Assembly (NCBI GenBank): GCA_003987775.1
Contig: RXJD01000003.1
Coordinates: 186,001 to 250,000 of the forward strand
Direction: 5' to 3'
Origin: Mycobacterium sp.
Lineage (GTDB): Bacteria > Actinomycetota > Actinomycetes > Mycobacteriales > Mycobacteriaceae
Length of the DNA: 64,000 bases
Of this stretch, positions 24,001-31,980 are shown piece by piece (within the stretch, counting starts at the first letter, position 1; each line of letters starts with the position of its first letter). Position numbers and translations under genes: made by a program. The notes below the pieces were generated by a model, which was not told the DNA's origin, did no database searches, and saw only the letters and a program-made list of their open reading frames with translations.

Positions 24001-24447
24001 TCACGGCGCCAACGTTCCGTTCGCCGGAACGGCGGTACCGTCCAAACCGGGCCGGTCGCTGCCGATCAGCAGCAGGATGAGTTGTTCGACCTGGTCGGCG
24101 CCGGTCAGTTCGACGTTGCCGAGGTGACGGGCACCCACTCCGTAGAGATGGCCTACCGCGGTGGAATGTCCGATGTTGGTGACGATGCGCGCCTGGCGGC
24201 CCTCAAAGGAGATGTGGAATGACAGTGCTCCCGCCTGCATGTCGTCGTCGAGAGCGAGTCGCTCGCGGCCGTTCGACGACAGCACTACATTCGCTTCACA
24301 GACCAATTGCTCAGCCAGAGAACGGCACTCGACATGCTCGTCGGTTCCGGTCGCAGCAGGCTGGTGCCGGCTGGACCGGATCTCCGGGAGGTCGATATCG
24401 GCCTGAAGGTCGAGCGCCTCGCTCACCTTCAGCATGAACGGCGTCAT
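24001..24447 (-). CDS. Unknown protein at the head of the phenol hydroxylase operon
   Basis: 148 residues from the ATG at 24447 (AGGAGA upstream). It occupies the place of dmpK (P0, about 90 residues) but is longer and I see no DmpK similarity. Features are an acidic N-terminal half, a beta-rich centre (GALSFHISFEGRQARIVTNI), then GHSTAVGHLYGVGARHLGNV and a hydrophobic VEQLILLLIG. First gene after the divergent promoter, so expressed with the hydroxylase. Possibly an assembly or activity-modulating factor, by position only. Confidence 0.6.
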   Translation of the reverse strand: MTPFMLKVSEALDLQADIDLPEIRSSRHQPAATGTDEHVECRSLAEQLVCEANVVLSSNGRERLALDDDMQAGALSFHISFEGRQARIVTNIGHSTAVGHLYGVGARHLGNVELTGADQVEQLILLLIGSDRPGLDGTAVPANGTLAP

Positions 24448-24521
24448 CGGCGATCTCCTTGACCTTCGCAGCAAGAACTAGCCGCATTCTCAGTCAGCGC
24501 CCGTCGTGCCCTACGGCTCGG

Positions 24522-24538
24522 TTCCGCGTCGCGGAACG
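24522..24538. promoter_or_regulatory. GTTCC-N7-GGAAC palindrome (aromatic regulon site 3)
   Basis: GTTCCG and CGGAAC around CGTCG; in fact an 8-bp perfect inverted repeat with one central base. 75 bp upstream of the first phenol hydroxylase gene, in the 244-bp divergent promoter shared with tmoA. Confidence 0.7.
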
Positions 24539-24566
24539 GCCGGACCCGCGGCGAACGCGACCCGCT

Positions 24567-24583
24567 GTTCCTCGTCACGGAAC
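24567..24583. promoter_or_regulatory. GTTCC-N7-GGAAC palindrome (aromatic regulon site 4)
   Basis: GTTCCT and CGGAAC around CGTCA, centred 45 bp from site 3 and 109 bp upstream of the tmoA ATG. Paired sites suggest cooperative control of both divergent oxygenase operons. Confidence 0.65.
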
Positions 24584-24691
24584 ATTTGCGGACGCCGGCG
24601 CGCAGACCTCGTTGAGTTAGTTTCCAGCACCAATGTGACCCACACCACGGCTGCACAGGCGATCTCTCAGACCTAAAGGAAGGCAGCGACG

Positions 24692-26203
24692 ATGCCCCAA
24701 CTAGCCCGTTCCGACTGGTACGACCTGACCAGGGATATGAACTGGAATCTCTCGTATGTCACCGAAGAGCAGGTCTGGCCGGAGGACTTGTCCAACGGCT
24801 TCGGCGTCCCGACCGAGGCATGGTGGACGTGGGACGAGCCGTACAAGATCACCTACCCCGAGTACGTCCACAACCAGGTCGGCAAGGACACCAGCGTCTA
24901 CTCGATCAACGCCGTGGTGAACCGGTCCAAGCTCTACGAGCAACTCGATCCGGGTTGGAAGGCAGCGATTCTCGCGCACTACGGGGCGATCGCGGTTGCC
25001 GAATACACCGCAGGGATCGGGGAATCCCGGATGGGACGGTTCGGGCGCGCGGCGGCGTGGCGCAACATGGCGCTCTACGGAACCCTGGACGAGACTCGTC
25101 ACGGCCAGATCCAGACGTACTTCCCCTACACATTGCTGCCGAAGGAACCGAAGGCGGACTGGGCGCACAAGGCGTACCACACCAACGAGTGGGGTGTGAT
25201 AGCCGCGCGTTCGCTCTTCGACGACATGTTCGCCGGCAACGACGCCGTGTCGACAGCTATCCAGCTCACCTTCTGCTTCGAGACGGGCTTCACCAATCTG
25301 CAGTTCCTGGGTATGGCCGCCGACGCAATGGGCGTGGGAGACATCGAGTTCAGTTCGCTGATCTCTTCGATCCAGACCGACGAGGCACGCCACGCCCAAC
25401 AGGGCGAACCCACGATGAAGATCCTGCTCGAGAACGGCCGGGGTGACATCGCGCAGAAGCTGATCGACCATATGTTCTGGCGGTCCTGGAAGGTCTTCTC
25501 GCTACTGACAGGTCTGTCGATGGACTACTACACACCGTTGGAGCACCGCCGTCACTCGTTCAAGGAATTCATGGACGAGTGGATCAACAAGCAGTTCGTC
25601 GACCAGTTCCGTGACTTCGGGCTGGAGAAGCCGTGGTACTGGGACAGTCACTACCAGAAGGAGATCAACTGGCTGCACCACGCGTACCATCTCGGTGTCT
25701 GGTTCTGGCGCCCGACGGTCTGGTGGAACCCGGACGCCGGTGTCTCGCCGCAGGAGCGGGATTGGCTGGAACAGAAGTACCCGGGCTGGAATGACTCGTT
25801 CGGCAAGTACTGGGACGTCATCACCGAGAACGCCCGCAATGGCAACATCGCTGCCACCCTGCCCGAGACCCTGCCCATGGTCTGCAACATGTGTCACATC
25901 CCGGTGTGTACACCGTCCGGCTTCAACGCCGGCTACCTGGACAGCCCCGCACCGATCAACCACGACTATCAGGGTCGGCGCTACGTCTTCTGCTCGGAAC
26001 CGTGCCGGTGGATATTCACGCTCAATCCCGCACGCTTCCAGGGACATATGAGCATCGTGGACCGGTTCCTGGCCGGCCACATCCAGCCCCCAGACCTGAA
26101 CGGCGCATTGGCCTACATGGGCATCTCACCGCAGGAAGCCGGGCAGGATGCGACCGACTACGCCTGGGCATTCCAGTCGGTGCCCATTCTGGCCACACGC
26201 TGA
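24692..26203 (+). CDS. tmoA: Toluene-4-monooxygenase-type alpha subunit (TmoA-like, diiron)
   Basis: 503 residues, matching TmoA/TouA length. The sequence follows TmoA closely: DWYDLTRDMNWNLSYVTEEQ, HYGAIAVAEYTAGIGE, LDETRHGQ, FETGFTNLQFLG, SSIQTDEARHAQQ, and NIVDRFLAG-like IVDRFLAGHIQP near the end. Diiron ligands are Glu in AVAEY, Glu and His in DETRH, Glu in CFETG, and Glu and His in DEARH. It hydroxylates aromatics or epoxidises alkenes. Group 2 soluble diiron monooxygenase. AAGGAAGG precedes the ATG. Confidence 0.93.
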   Translation: MPQLARSDWYDLTRDMNWNLSYVTEEQVWPEDLSNGFGVPTEAWWTWDEPYKITYPEYVHNQVGKDTSVYSINAVVNRSKLYEQLDPGWKAAILAHYGAIAVAEYTAGIGESRMGRFGRAAAWRNMALYGTLDETRHGQIQTYFPYTLLPKEPKADWAHKAYHTNEWGVIAARSLFDDMFAGNDAVSTAIQLTFCFETGFTNLQFLGMAADAMGVGDIEFSSLISSIQTDEARHAQQGEPTMKILLENGRGDIAQKLIDHMFWRSWKVFSLLTGLSMDYYTPLEHRRHSFKEFMDEWINKQFVDQFRDFGLEKPWYWDSHYQKEINWLHHAYHLGVWFWRPTVWWNPDAGVSPQERDWLEQKYPGWNDSFGKYWDVITENARNGNIAATLPETLPMVCNMCHIPVCTPSGFNAGYLDSPAPINHDYQGRRYVFCSEPCRWIFTLNPARFQGHMSIVDRFLAGHIQPPDLNGALAYMGISPQEAGQDATDYAWAFQSVPILATR

Positions 26204-26224
26204 TTCGGAAAGGACACCACCACA

Positions 26225-26482
26225 ATGGCATTGATGCCCATTCAGGGCCAGGTCGAAGGTGACTTCGTACTCAACCTGGTGCCCATCGACAGTGACGACA
26301 ACATGGATGTCGTCGCGGGCAAGATCGCGCACCACTCCGTCAATCGACGTGTTGCGCAACAGGGCCGGCCGCTGCGGGTCCGGTTCAACGGACAAGTGCT
26401 GCCAGCGGACGCGACCCCGGCCAGCGCCGGCGTCGGGCCGCTGGACTTCCTCGAAGCGTTCTACTCGGGCGATCAGCAATGA
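26225..26482 (+). CDS. tmoB: Toluene monooxygenase gamma subunit (TmoB-like)
   Basis: 85 residues, the normal TmoB size. MPIQGQVEGDFVLNLVPIDS and a C-terminal LDFLEAFYSGDQ fit the ubiquitin-like TmoB fold. Structural subunit of the hydroxylase. Its stop overlaps the next start (ATGA). Confidence 0.88.
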   Translation: MALMPIQGQVEGDFVLNLVPIDSDDNMDVVAGKIAHHSVNRRVAQQGRPLRVRFNGQVLPADATPASAGVGPLDFLEAFYSGDQQ

Positions 26483-26841
26483 CCGAGTTGCGATGGGTCG
26501 ACGTCGCCGACGTCGACGAGGTGTGGGAAGGCGACCTGCTCGACTTCGACGTCGAGGGCGAAGAAGTGATGATCGCCCACCTCCTCGGCGGCGAACTCAA
26601 AGCCTTCCAAGGCATGTGCCCCCACCAGGAGATCGCCCTGGTCGACGGTGAATGGGATTCCGACACCAGCGAACTGACCTGCGGCGGTCACGCCTGGGTA
26701 TTCGACCTGCGAAACGGCAAGGGCATCAATCCCAGTGGCTGCCAGCTGTTTTCGTTCCCGGTCCGGGTGTCCGGCGACAAGATTCAGGTCGCCATCCCGC
26801 AGGACGGACAACGTCACTACAACCGCTTCGCGGGATCGTAA
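26479..26841 (+). CDS. tmoC: Rieske ferredoxin (TmoC-like)
   Basis: 120 residues. The Rieske [2Fe-2S] ligands are CPHQE (Cys, His) and CGGHAW (Cys, His). It carries electrons from a TmoF-type reductase to the hydroxylase. No reductase gene follows in this operon, so it must use one encoded elsewhere. Confidence 0.92.
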   Translation: MTELRWVDVADVDEVWEGDLLDFDVEGEEVMIAHLLGGELKAFQGMCPHQEIALVDGEWDSDTSELTCGGHAWVFDLRNGKGINPSGCQLFSFPVRVSGDKIQVAIPQDGQRHYNRFAGS

Positions 26842-26849
26842 GGAGAACG

Positions 26850-27167
26850 ATGACACAAATCGATGAGCGCGTCTCGGCACCGAAACGCGTGGGACCCATC
26901 GTACGAGGCGTGGACGGTGAGTTCTGCGACGCCGTGATCACCGCGATCGAAGACGACAACCCGGACGCCGACGTGGAGGTCGACGACCAGGGCGGTTACG
27001 TCAAGATCACGACTCCCTGGCGTTGCCGGCTGACCCGGGAATCCCTTGAAAATGCACTCGGGCGCTCATTCCGGCTGTCCGACATCGAACCGAACTTGGC
27101 CGGATTCGCCGGCCGCATCCTCGTCGGGGACGACGAGGTCATCTGGCACCTGGAAAGGGAGGAATGA
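26850..27167 (+). CDS. tmoD: Toluene monooxygenase effector protein (TmoD-like)
   Basis: 105 residues from the ATG at 26850 behind AGGAGAAC. The MmoB/TmoD core is VGPIVRGVDGEFCDAVITAI, GGYVKITTPWRCRLTRESLE and LAGFAGRI. Effector that tunes the hydroxylase active site. Overlaps tmoE by ATGA. Confidence 0.9.
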   Translation: MTQIDERVSAPKRVGPIVRGVDGEFCDAVITAIEDDNPDADVEVDDQGGYVKITTPWRCRLTRESLENALGRSFRLSDIEPNLAGFAGRILVGDDEVIWHLEREE

Positions 27168-28216
27168 CCATGTCCTCAGAGAACGGAAAGCATCGGCGGC
27201 GCGCGGCAACCCGCACCTGGAGTCTTCTGGGCGACGTCAAGCGCAAGCCGAATCCGTACGAGGTGGTGACCAGCAAGTTCCACTACCACTTCCGGCGCGA
27301 TCCGGCGCCATTCGAGATGGATCCCGGAACCCCGTTGAACAAGTGGTACCTAAAGCACCGCGAGGGCTCGCCACTGCAGGTCGAAGACTGGGAGCAGTTC
27401 CGCGACCCGCACCGGTTGACATACAAGGACTACGTCGCGGTGCAGCGTGACCGGGAGACCTACGTCGACGCCCTGATCGACCAGGCGGAGGCATCCGGCG
27501 CGGCGGGCAAACTGAACGCGGGCTGGGTGTCCACACTGCGAGAGTTGTTCGTGCCCCTGCGTTTTCCGCTGCACGTGTTGCAGATGACCGGGCTTTATGT
27601 CGGTCAGATGGCGCCGTCGTCGTTCATCACCAACTGCGCCAACTTCCAGGCCGCTGACGAGCTACGCCGGATTCAGCGCATCGCCTACTGGACCAAGGTG
27701 CTGAGCCTGTCCCAGGGTGCCGACCTGGCCGAGAGCGGCACCGCGCGACAGCGCTGGGAATCGGGTTCGCAATGGCAGCCGCTGCGCAAGCTGCTGGAGG
27801 AGATGCTGATCGCCTACGACTGGGGCGAGGCGTTCACCGCACTCAACCTGGCCGCCAAGCCGATGCTGGATGCGCTTGTCAACGAGCAACTTTCGGCTCT
27901 GGCCGAGGCCAATGGCGACGCGTTCCTGGCGAACCTGCTCGTCGAGTTCGACCGGGACAGCAAGCGCAGCCAGGACTGGACCCAGGCGCTGGTGGCCTAC
28001 ACGGTTGACCGCGACCCCGCTCTGCGCGATGTTCTGGAGGGATGGCTGGCACGGTGGCAGCCACAGGCCAAAGACGCGATCGACGCCCTGACGGGCTCAT
28101 TCGGCACCGCTCCGGTACCGATGGCACCGGAAGCGGTCTCGGGCAATATCGCCCGACGCTACGCGAACATCCTTGAGGAGTGCGGCTTGAGCGTCCCGAC
28201 CCCGATGCCCGTCTGA
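27164..28216 (+). CDS. tmoE: Toluene monooxygenase beta subunit (TmoE-like)
   Basis: 350 residues. RTWSLLGDVKRKPNPYEVVT, PLNKWYLKHREGSPL, DPHRLTYKDYV and ANFQAADELRRIQRIAYW are typical of the TmoE/TouE ferritin-like beta subunit. Last gene of tmoABCDE; TmoF is absent. The epoxide hydrolase 77 bp downstream appears to have its own promoter element. Confidence 0.9.
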   Translation: MTMSSENGKHRRRAATRTWSLLGDVKRKPNPYEVVTSKFHYHFRRDPAPFEMDPGTPLNKWYLKHREGSPLQVEDWEQFRDPHRLTYKDYVAVQRDRETYVDALIDQAEASGAAGKLNAGWVSTLRELFVPLRFPLHVLQMTGLYVGQMAPSSFITNCANFQAADELRRIQRIAYWTKVLSLSQGADLAESGTARQRWESGSQWQPLRKLLEEMLIAYDWGEAFTALNLAAKPMLDALVNEQLSALAEANGDAFLANLLVEFDRDSKRSQDWTQALVAYTVDRDPALRDVLEGWLARWQPQAKDAIDALTGSFGTAPVPMAPEAVSGNIARRYANILEECGLSVPTPMPV

Positions 28217-28242
28217 TACAGATCCTGTAGTCCTGCAACGAA

Positions 28243-28260
28243 TACCGCCGAACGGAGGTA
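28243..28260. promoter_or_regulatory. ACCTCC-N4-GGAGGT-type site before the epoxide hydrolase
   Basis: TACCGCC and GGAGGTA around GAAC, a 7-4-7 inverted repeat with one mismatch. The perfect form occurs upstream of the third monooxygenase (33604) and between the ALDH and Fis-regulator genes (37150). Confidence 0.6.
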
Positions 28261-28293
28261 CCGGCACGCCGGACGTCGAGATACGCTCCGCCG

Positions 28294-29466
28294 ATGAACA
28301 TCGCGTCGACAGATGTATCCAGCTCGGTCAGCACACCTTTCCACGCCCACATCCCGGACGCGGATGTCCAGGATCTGCGTGACCGGTTGACGCGGACCCG
28401 CTGGCCGGAGGCGGCGACCGTTGCCGACTGGTCGCAGGGTGTACCCGTCGACTACCTGCAGGACGTCTGCTCGTACTGGGCGCGCGAATACGATTGGCGC
28501 CGTTTCGAGGCCAAGCTCAACTCCTTCGATCAAGCCGTCACGCACCTCGACGGTCTCGACTTTCACTTCGTGCATGCGCCCAGCCCCGAGCCGGCGGCGC
28601 GTCCGCTGCTGATCGTGCACGGCTGGCCAGGCTCGGTGGTGGAGCATCTGGATGTCATTGATGCGCTGCGGAATCCGACCGCGTACGGCGGCCAGGCCGA
28701 GGATGCGTACCACGTGGTGGTTCCGTCGTTGCCGGGCTTCGGATTCAGCGGCAAGCCGACGTCCTCCGGCTGGTCGGTCAGCCGGATCGGCGCCGCCTGG
28801 GTGGAGTTGATGCGCCGGCTCGGCTACGAACGCTTCTTCGTCCAGGGCGGCGACTGGGGTGCGATCATTGCGGCCAACATGGGGTCCACCCAAACCGATG
28901 CGGTTGCCGGCATCCACGTGAACATGGCCTTGTGCAGCCCGGAAGAGCTGTACAACCTCGGCGAGCCTACCCGCGAGGAGGTCGCCCAACTGCAGAAGTT
29001 CCAGTACTACCAGGACTGGGACAGCGGCTACTCCCACCAGCAGAGCACCAGGCCGCAGACCGTGGGATACGGGCTGACGGACTCGCCCGCCGGCCAATGC
29101 GCCTGGATCCTGGACAAATTCGCGTCATGGGTCGACTGCGACGGCCCTCCCGATGACGTCATCTCCCGTGACACTCTGCTCGACAACGTCTCGCTGTACT
29201 GGTTCACCGGCACCGCGGCATCCTCGGCCCGAATCTATTGGGAGAGCTATAAAGCCATCCTCACCGATTTCACTCCGGTGGTCGTACCGGCGGCGTACAG
29301 CTGTTTCCCCGGCGACATCTTCACCATGACGGAGCGGTGGGCGCGCACCCGCTACCACGACCTGCGCTACTACAGTCAGCCGTCAAGCGGCGGACACTTC
29401 CCGTCGCTGGAGCGGCCCGCGGCATTCGTCTCCGAGTTGCGCAGCGGCCTGCGGGCACTGCGCTGA
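28294..29466 (+). CDS. Epoxide hydrolase (alpha/beta hydrolase)
   Basis: 390 residues, microsomal-type epoxide hydrolase architecture. An N-terminal lid/anchor segment (about 15-90; VQDLRDRLTRTRWPE) precedes HGWPGS (oxyanion hole), the nucleophile Asp in FVQGGDWGAIIA, cap-domain tyrosines and the catalytic His in GGHFPSLERP. It opens epoxides to diols. It lies on the tmo strand, but its upstream palindrome matches the alkene-type monooxygenase promoter, suggesting it detoxifies or uses that enzyme's epoxide products. Confidence 0.9.
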   Translation: MNIASTDVSSSVSTPFHAHIPDADVQDLRDRLTRTRWPEAATVADWSQGVPVDYLQDVCSYWAREYDWRRFEAKLNSFDQAVTHLDGLDFHFVHAPSPEPAARPLLIVHGWPGSVVEHLDVIDALRNPTAYGGQAEDAYHVVVPSLPGFGFSGKPTSSGWSVSRIGAAWVELMRRLGYERFFVQGGDWGAIIAANMGSTQTDAVAGIHVNMALCSPEELYNLGEPTREEVAQLQKFQYYQDWDSGYSHQQSTRPQTVGYGLTDSPAGQCAWILDKFASWVDCDGPPDDVISRDTLLDNVSLYWFTGTAASSARIYWESYKAILTDFTPVVVPAAYSCFPGDIFTMTERWARTRYHDLRYYSQPSSGGHFPSLERPAAFVSELRSGLRALR

Positions 29467-29468
29467 CG

Positions 29469-29504
29469 TTACGCGGTCACCGATATCTAGGCAGTCACCG
29501 AAAT
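29469..29504 (-). repeat. 18-bp tandem duplication of terminal codons including the stop
   Basis: On the minus strand the reductase ends I-S-V-T-A-stop (29504-29487) and the next 18 bases (29486-29469) again encode I-S-V-T-A-stop in frame. The four differences are all third-position and synonymous (ATT/ATA, ACT/ACC, GCC/GCG, TAG/TAA). Confidence 0.9.
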
Positions 29505-30539
29505 GGAGTCGACCGCCGAGTAGAACTTGTCAGCATGAATTCTGTTGTTGGGCAGCCCCTTCAGCTCCAGCAGCTGCCCGACCGTGTCACACATCTGCGG
29601 CATCCCGCACAGGTAGGCGTCGTATCCGGATGCGTCGGCGATGTCGGCCGCGATGACGAGGGTCACCCGGCCCGGTCGGGCGCGGGGCACGCCGTCGGTG
29701 TCGCCGCGGGTGAGGCAGGGGATGAAGGTGAAGTCCGGCAGCCGCCGCGCCAGTTCCTCGATGGTGTCGAGATACACGAGATCGTCCGCGGTCGCGGCAC
29801 CGTAGTAGAAGCGGATGGGTACGGCCACTGCGCGTTCGGCGGCCTCGGCAAGCATCGACAGGATCGGCGAGATTCCCGAGCCGACGGCCGCCGCGATCAC
29901 CGGACGATTCGTGTCGCGCAGGAACATGGTCCCGAACGGTGCCTCCAGTTCCAATTCGGTTCCTGCCGTGAGCTCGTCGAGCCGACCGCTGAACAGGCCG
30001 CCGTCAATGCGCGTGATACAGAACGTCAGTTCGCCGGCCAAGCTGGGCGGGCTCAGCATGGAATAGGAACGGCGCTCCCCGGCGGCGTTCACCGTGAACT
30101 CGGCGTATTGACCGGCCCGGAAGCTCAGCGGGTGGTCCAGTTGGACCCGTAGTTCGTCCAGCTTAGGGTTCAGGGACCGGCGGCTCAGGACAACCGCGGA
30201 GCGCGTTGAGGGCGGCTCGAGTTCCGGCAATTGCTCGAGGTCGTCGTAATTGTCGATTTCGATCACCAGATCGGATTTCGCTCTGGTGCAACATAATAAG
30301 ATGGCACCGTCCTGACGTTCGTCCCGCGGGATCGCATACACCGAAGCCGCCGAATCGTCGACGTCGCCGTCGACGAGCCAGTGTTTGCACGACGAGCACT
30401 TGCCGTGTCGGCAGCCGTACTGCAGGTTGATGCCGTGGCGCAGCGCCGCTGACAGAATGTCTTCGTGTGCCTTGACGGGGAACTCAACCCCGGTCGGTTC
30501 CAACGTCACCCGAAAAGCTGGACTTCCTTCTGCACTCAC
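29487..30539 (-). CDS. Reductase component of the third diiron monooxygenase
   Basis: 350 residues from a GTG at 30539 (AGAGGAAC upstream). [2Fe-2S] ligands are CRHGKCSSC and a Cys in ILLCCTR. The FAD motif is RSYSMLSPPS, the NAD motif is VGSGISPILSML and the C-terminal end is CGMPQMCD...ADKFYSA. NADH-dependent electron donor to the oxygenase encoded upstream in the same operon (alpha, beta, coupling, reductase order). Propane (prmABCD) and alkene (amoABCD) systems place the reductase differently. Confidence 0.88.
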   Translation of the reverse strand: MSAEGSPAFRVTLEPTGVEFPVKAHEDILSAALRHGINLQYGCRHGKCSSCKHWLVDGDVDDSAASVYAIPRDERQDGAILLCCTRAKSDLVIEIDNYDDLEQLPELEPPSTRSAVVLSRRSLNPKLDELRVQLDHPLSFRAGQYAEFTVNAAGERRSYSMLSPPSLAGELTFCITRIDGGLFSGRLDELTAGTELELEAPFGTMFLRDTNRPVIAAAVGSGISPILSMLAEAAERAVAVPIRFYYGAATADDLVYLDTIEELARRLPDFTFIPCLTRGDTDGVPRARPGRVTLVIAADIADASGYDAYLCGMPQMCDTVGQLLELKGLPNNRIHADKFYSAVDSISVTA

Positions 30540-30556
30540 TGTTCCTCTGAGCTCAA

Positions 30557-30871
30557 TCAGAATACGGGCGGGGACAGTTGTGACATCTCCGTCGTGACGA
30601 CGAAGGCGTCATCTTCTACGTGGGCGCGTCCGTAGTAGCTGGTCATGCTGACGAGAAAGCGCGACATCGGCATCGGGCGTCCGAGATAGTCCGACACCTC
30701 ATCCAGTGGGATACGGATGGTGCCTTCGGTCTCGAACAGCAGGAAGGTCCCACGATCCTGGACCCGAATATCGGGGCACTGCTCCTTGACGTATTCCCAG
30801 GTAGCCTGCGCCTCATCGCTTTTCATCAGGACCAGGCCGACGGTGGTGCGTTCGGCGTTCGCGGTGCTCAT
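30557..30871 (-). CDS. Coupling protein of the third diiron monooxygenase (MmoB/DmpM family)
   Basis: 104 residues from the ATG at 30871, overlapping the beta-subunit stop (ATGA). VGLVLMKSDEAQATWEYVKE, then DRGTFLLFETEGTIRIPLDE and SYYGRAHVEDDAFVV fit the AmoB/MimD-type coupling protein. Cofactor-free regulator of the hydroxylase. Confidence 0.87.
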   Translation of the reverse strand: MSTANAERTTVGLVLMKSDEAQATWEYVKEQCPDIRVQDRGTFLLFETEGTIRIPLDEVSDYLGRPMPMSRFLVSMTSYYGRAHVEDDAFVVTTEMSQLSPPVF

Positions 30872-31980
30872 GCGTGGACCCCCTGGGGAATCTGCAGACC
30901 CGCCCGCTCGAGCAGGTCGCGACAATTATGCAGCACACGTTGGCGTGCCTGTTCCCGCCGCGCGGCGCCGGCCGGTACGGAGTCGAACAACGGCAGGAAG
31001 GCGTCGACGGCGGCGATCGCATCCGGATACCACGAATTCACCCATGCCTGAAGGGTTTCCCGGTTCTGCGCGGCCGGCACCTGCCGCCCCGCGCGGTCGG
31101 TGTCGGACGTCAGCAGTCGCACCAGCTGCAGTGCCATCTCCTTGCTACGGGCCCGCCCGATCTCATTGGTCATCTCGATCACCGGGGTGACGACGTCACC
31201 GTGCAGCGGCGCCAGCCGGCGGAAGAACTCGCTGCCGACCAGCGCGGCGTAGAGCGGTTCGACGACCAGGTTGGTGATCAGCAGCATCTCCCCCCAGTCC
31301 GTCACCGCCATCAGCCGCTCGACCAGCCTGCGGGCCGGTTGGCACACCGGGTCTTCCAGCCAGGTCCGATTGCCGGCGCCCTCGGCGTAGTCGGCGATCT
31401 GCTCGTGAAGATCCAGGCTGTAGAGGGCGATGTCCTGCTGGTGGCGCAGCCGATCCATCGCACTGAACGTGGAGGCCACCGACAGGGTGTCGGACAAGGC
31501 TTCCCGGGTCACGAATGCATGCGCACGGAACATGCCCCACTCGAACGACGCCAGTGCCTCGTAGTGGTGTGCCAGCACGTCGTACCAGCCGGGCGTGATG
31601 TCGAGGAACGAGCCGTCGGCCTTGGCCGCGGTGATGGCATTCGCGATCGCCCGCTCGTGCTGTGCCTGCTGCTTGATGTACGGCCGCTGCCACATGTTCG
31701 ACGGGTCACGGAACTCGAACCAGTTCGGATGCACCAGCTTTGTCGAGGAGGCTTCCTGAGTTCCTTTGCCGTCCGGCCGTAGCAGCAACCACCCGCCGAC
31801 ATCGAACTGGCCGAGGTCGGGTTGGGCGTTACAGATGACCGCCTCGTATTCGGTGAGGCGGCGCCTGGCGGGCCGGATGTAGGTGAGCTCGCGCGGCGAG
31901 TAGAAACCCTCTGCGGTGCTTTCCATGTCCACCCCGTCCGAGGTCAGGGTCTCGGCGTGCGGACCTGCGACGGTAGTCAT
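30868..31980 (-). CDS. Beta subunit of the third diiron monooxygenase
   Basis: 370 residues from the ATG at 31980, overlapping the alpha-subunit stop (TGATG). YSPRELTYIRPARRRLTEYE, then HPNWFEFRDPSNMWQRPYIK, WGMFRAHAFVTREALSDTL and DRLRHQQDIALYSLDLHEQI are typical of the ferritin-like beta subunits of alkene and propane monooxygenases. It lacks the full diiron ligand set and forms the hydroxylase core with alpha. Confidence 0.88.
   Translation of the reverse strand: MTTVAGPHAETLTSDGVDMESTAEGFYSPRELTYIRPARRRLTEYEAVICNAQPDLGQFDVGGWLLLRPDGKGTQEASSTKLVHPNWFEFRDPSNMWQRPYIKQQAQHERAIANAITAAKADGSFLDITPGWYDVLAHHYEALASFEWGMFRAHAFVTREALSDTLSVASTFSAMDRLRHQQDIALYSLDLHEQIADYAEGAGNRTWLEDPVCQPARRLVERLMAVTDWGEMLLITNLVVEPLYAALVGSEFFRRLAPLHGDVVTPVIEMTNEIGRARSKEMALQLVRLLTSDTDRAGRQVPAAQNRETLQAWVNSWYPDAIAAVDAFLPLFDSVPAGAARREQARQRVLHNCRDLLERAGLQIPQGVHA

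Noticed and set aside
24001..24447. Assignment as DmpK (phenol hydroxylase P0)
   Set aside because: The position fits, but the length and visible sequence do not match, so it is left as unknown.
24448..24691. Sigma-54 promoter for the phenol hydroxylase or tmo operon, as in pseudomonads
   Set aside because: I see no clear GG-N10-GC element in a suitable position, and mycobacteria lack sigma-54.
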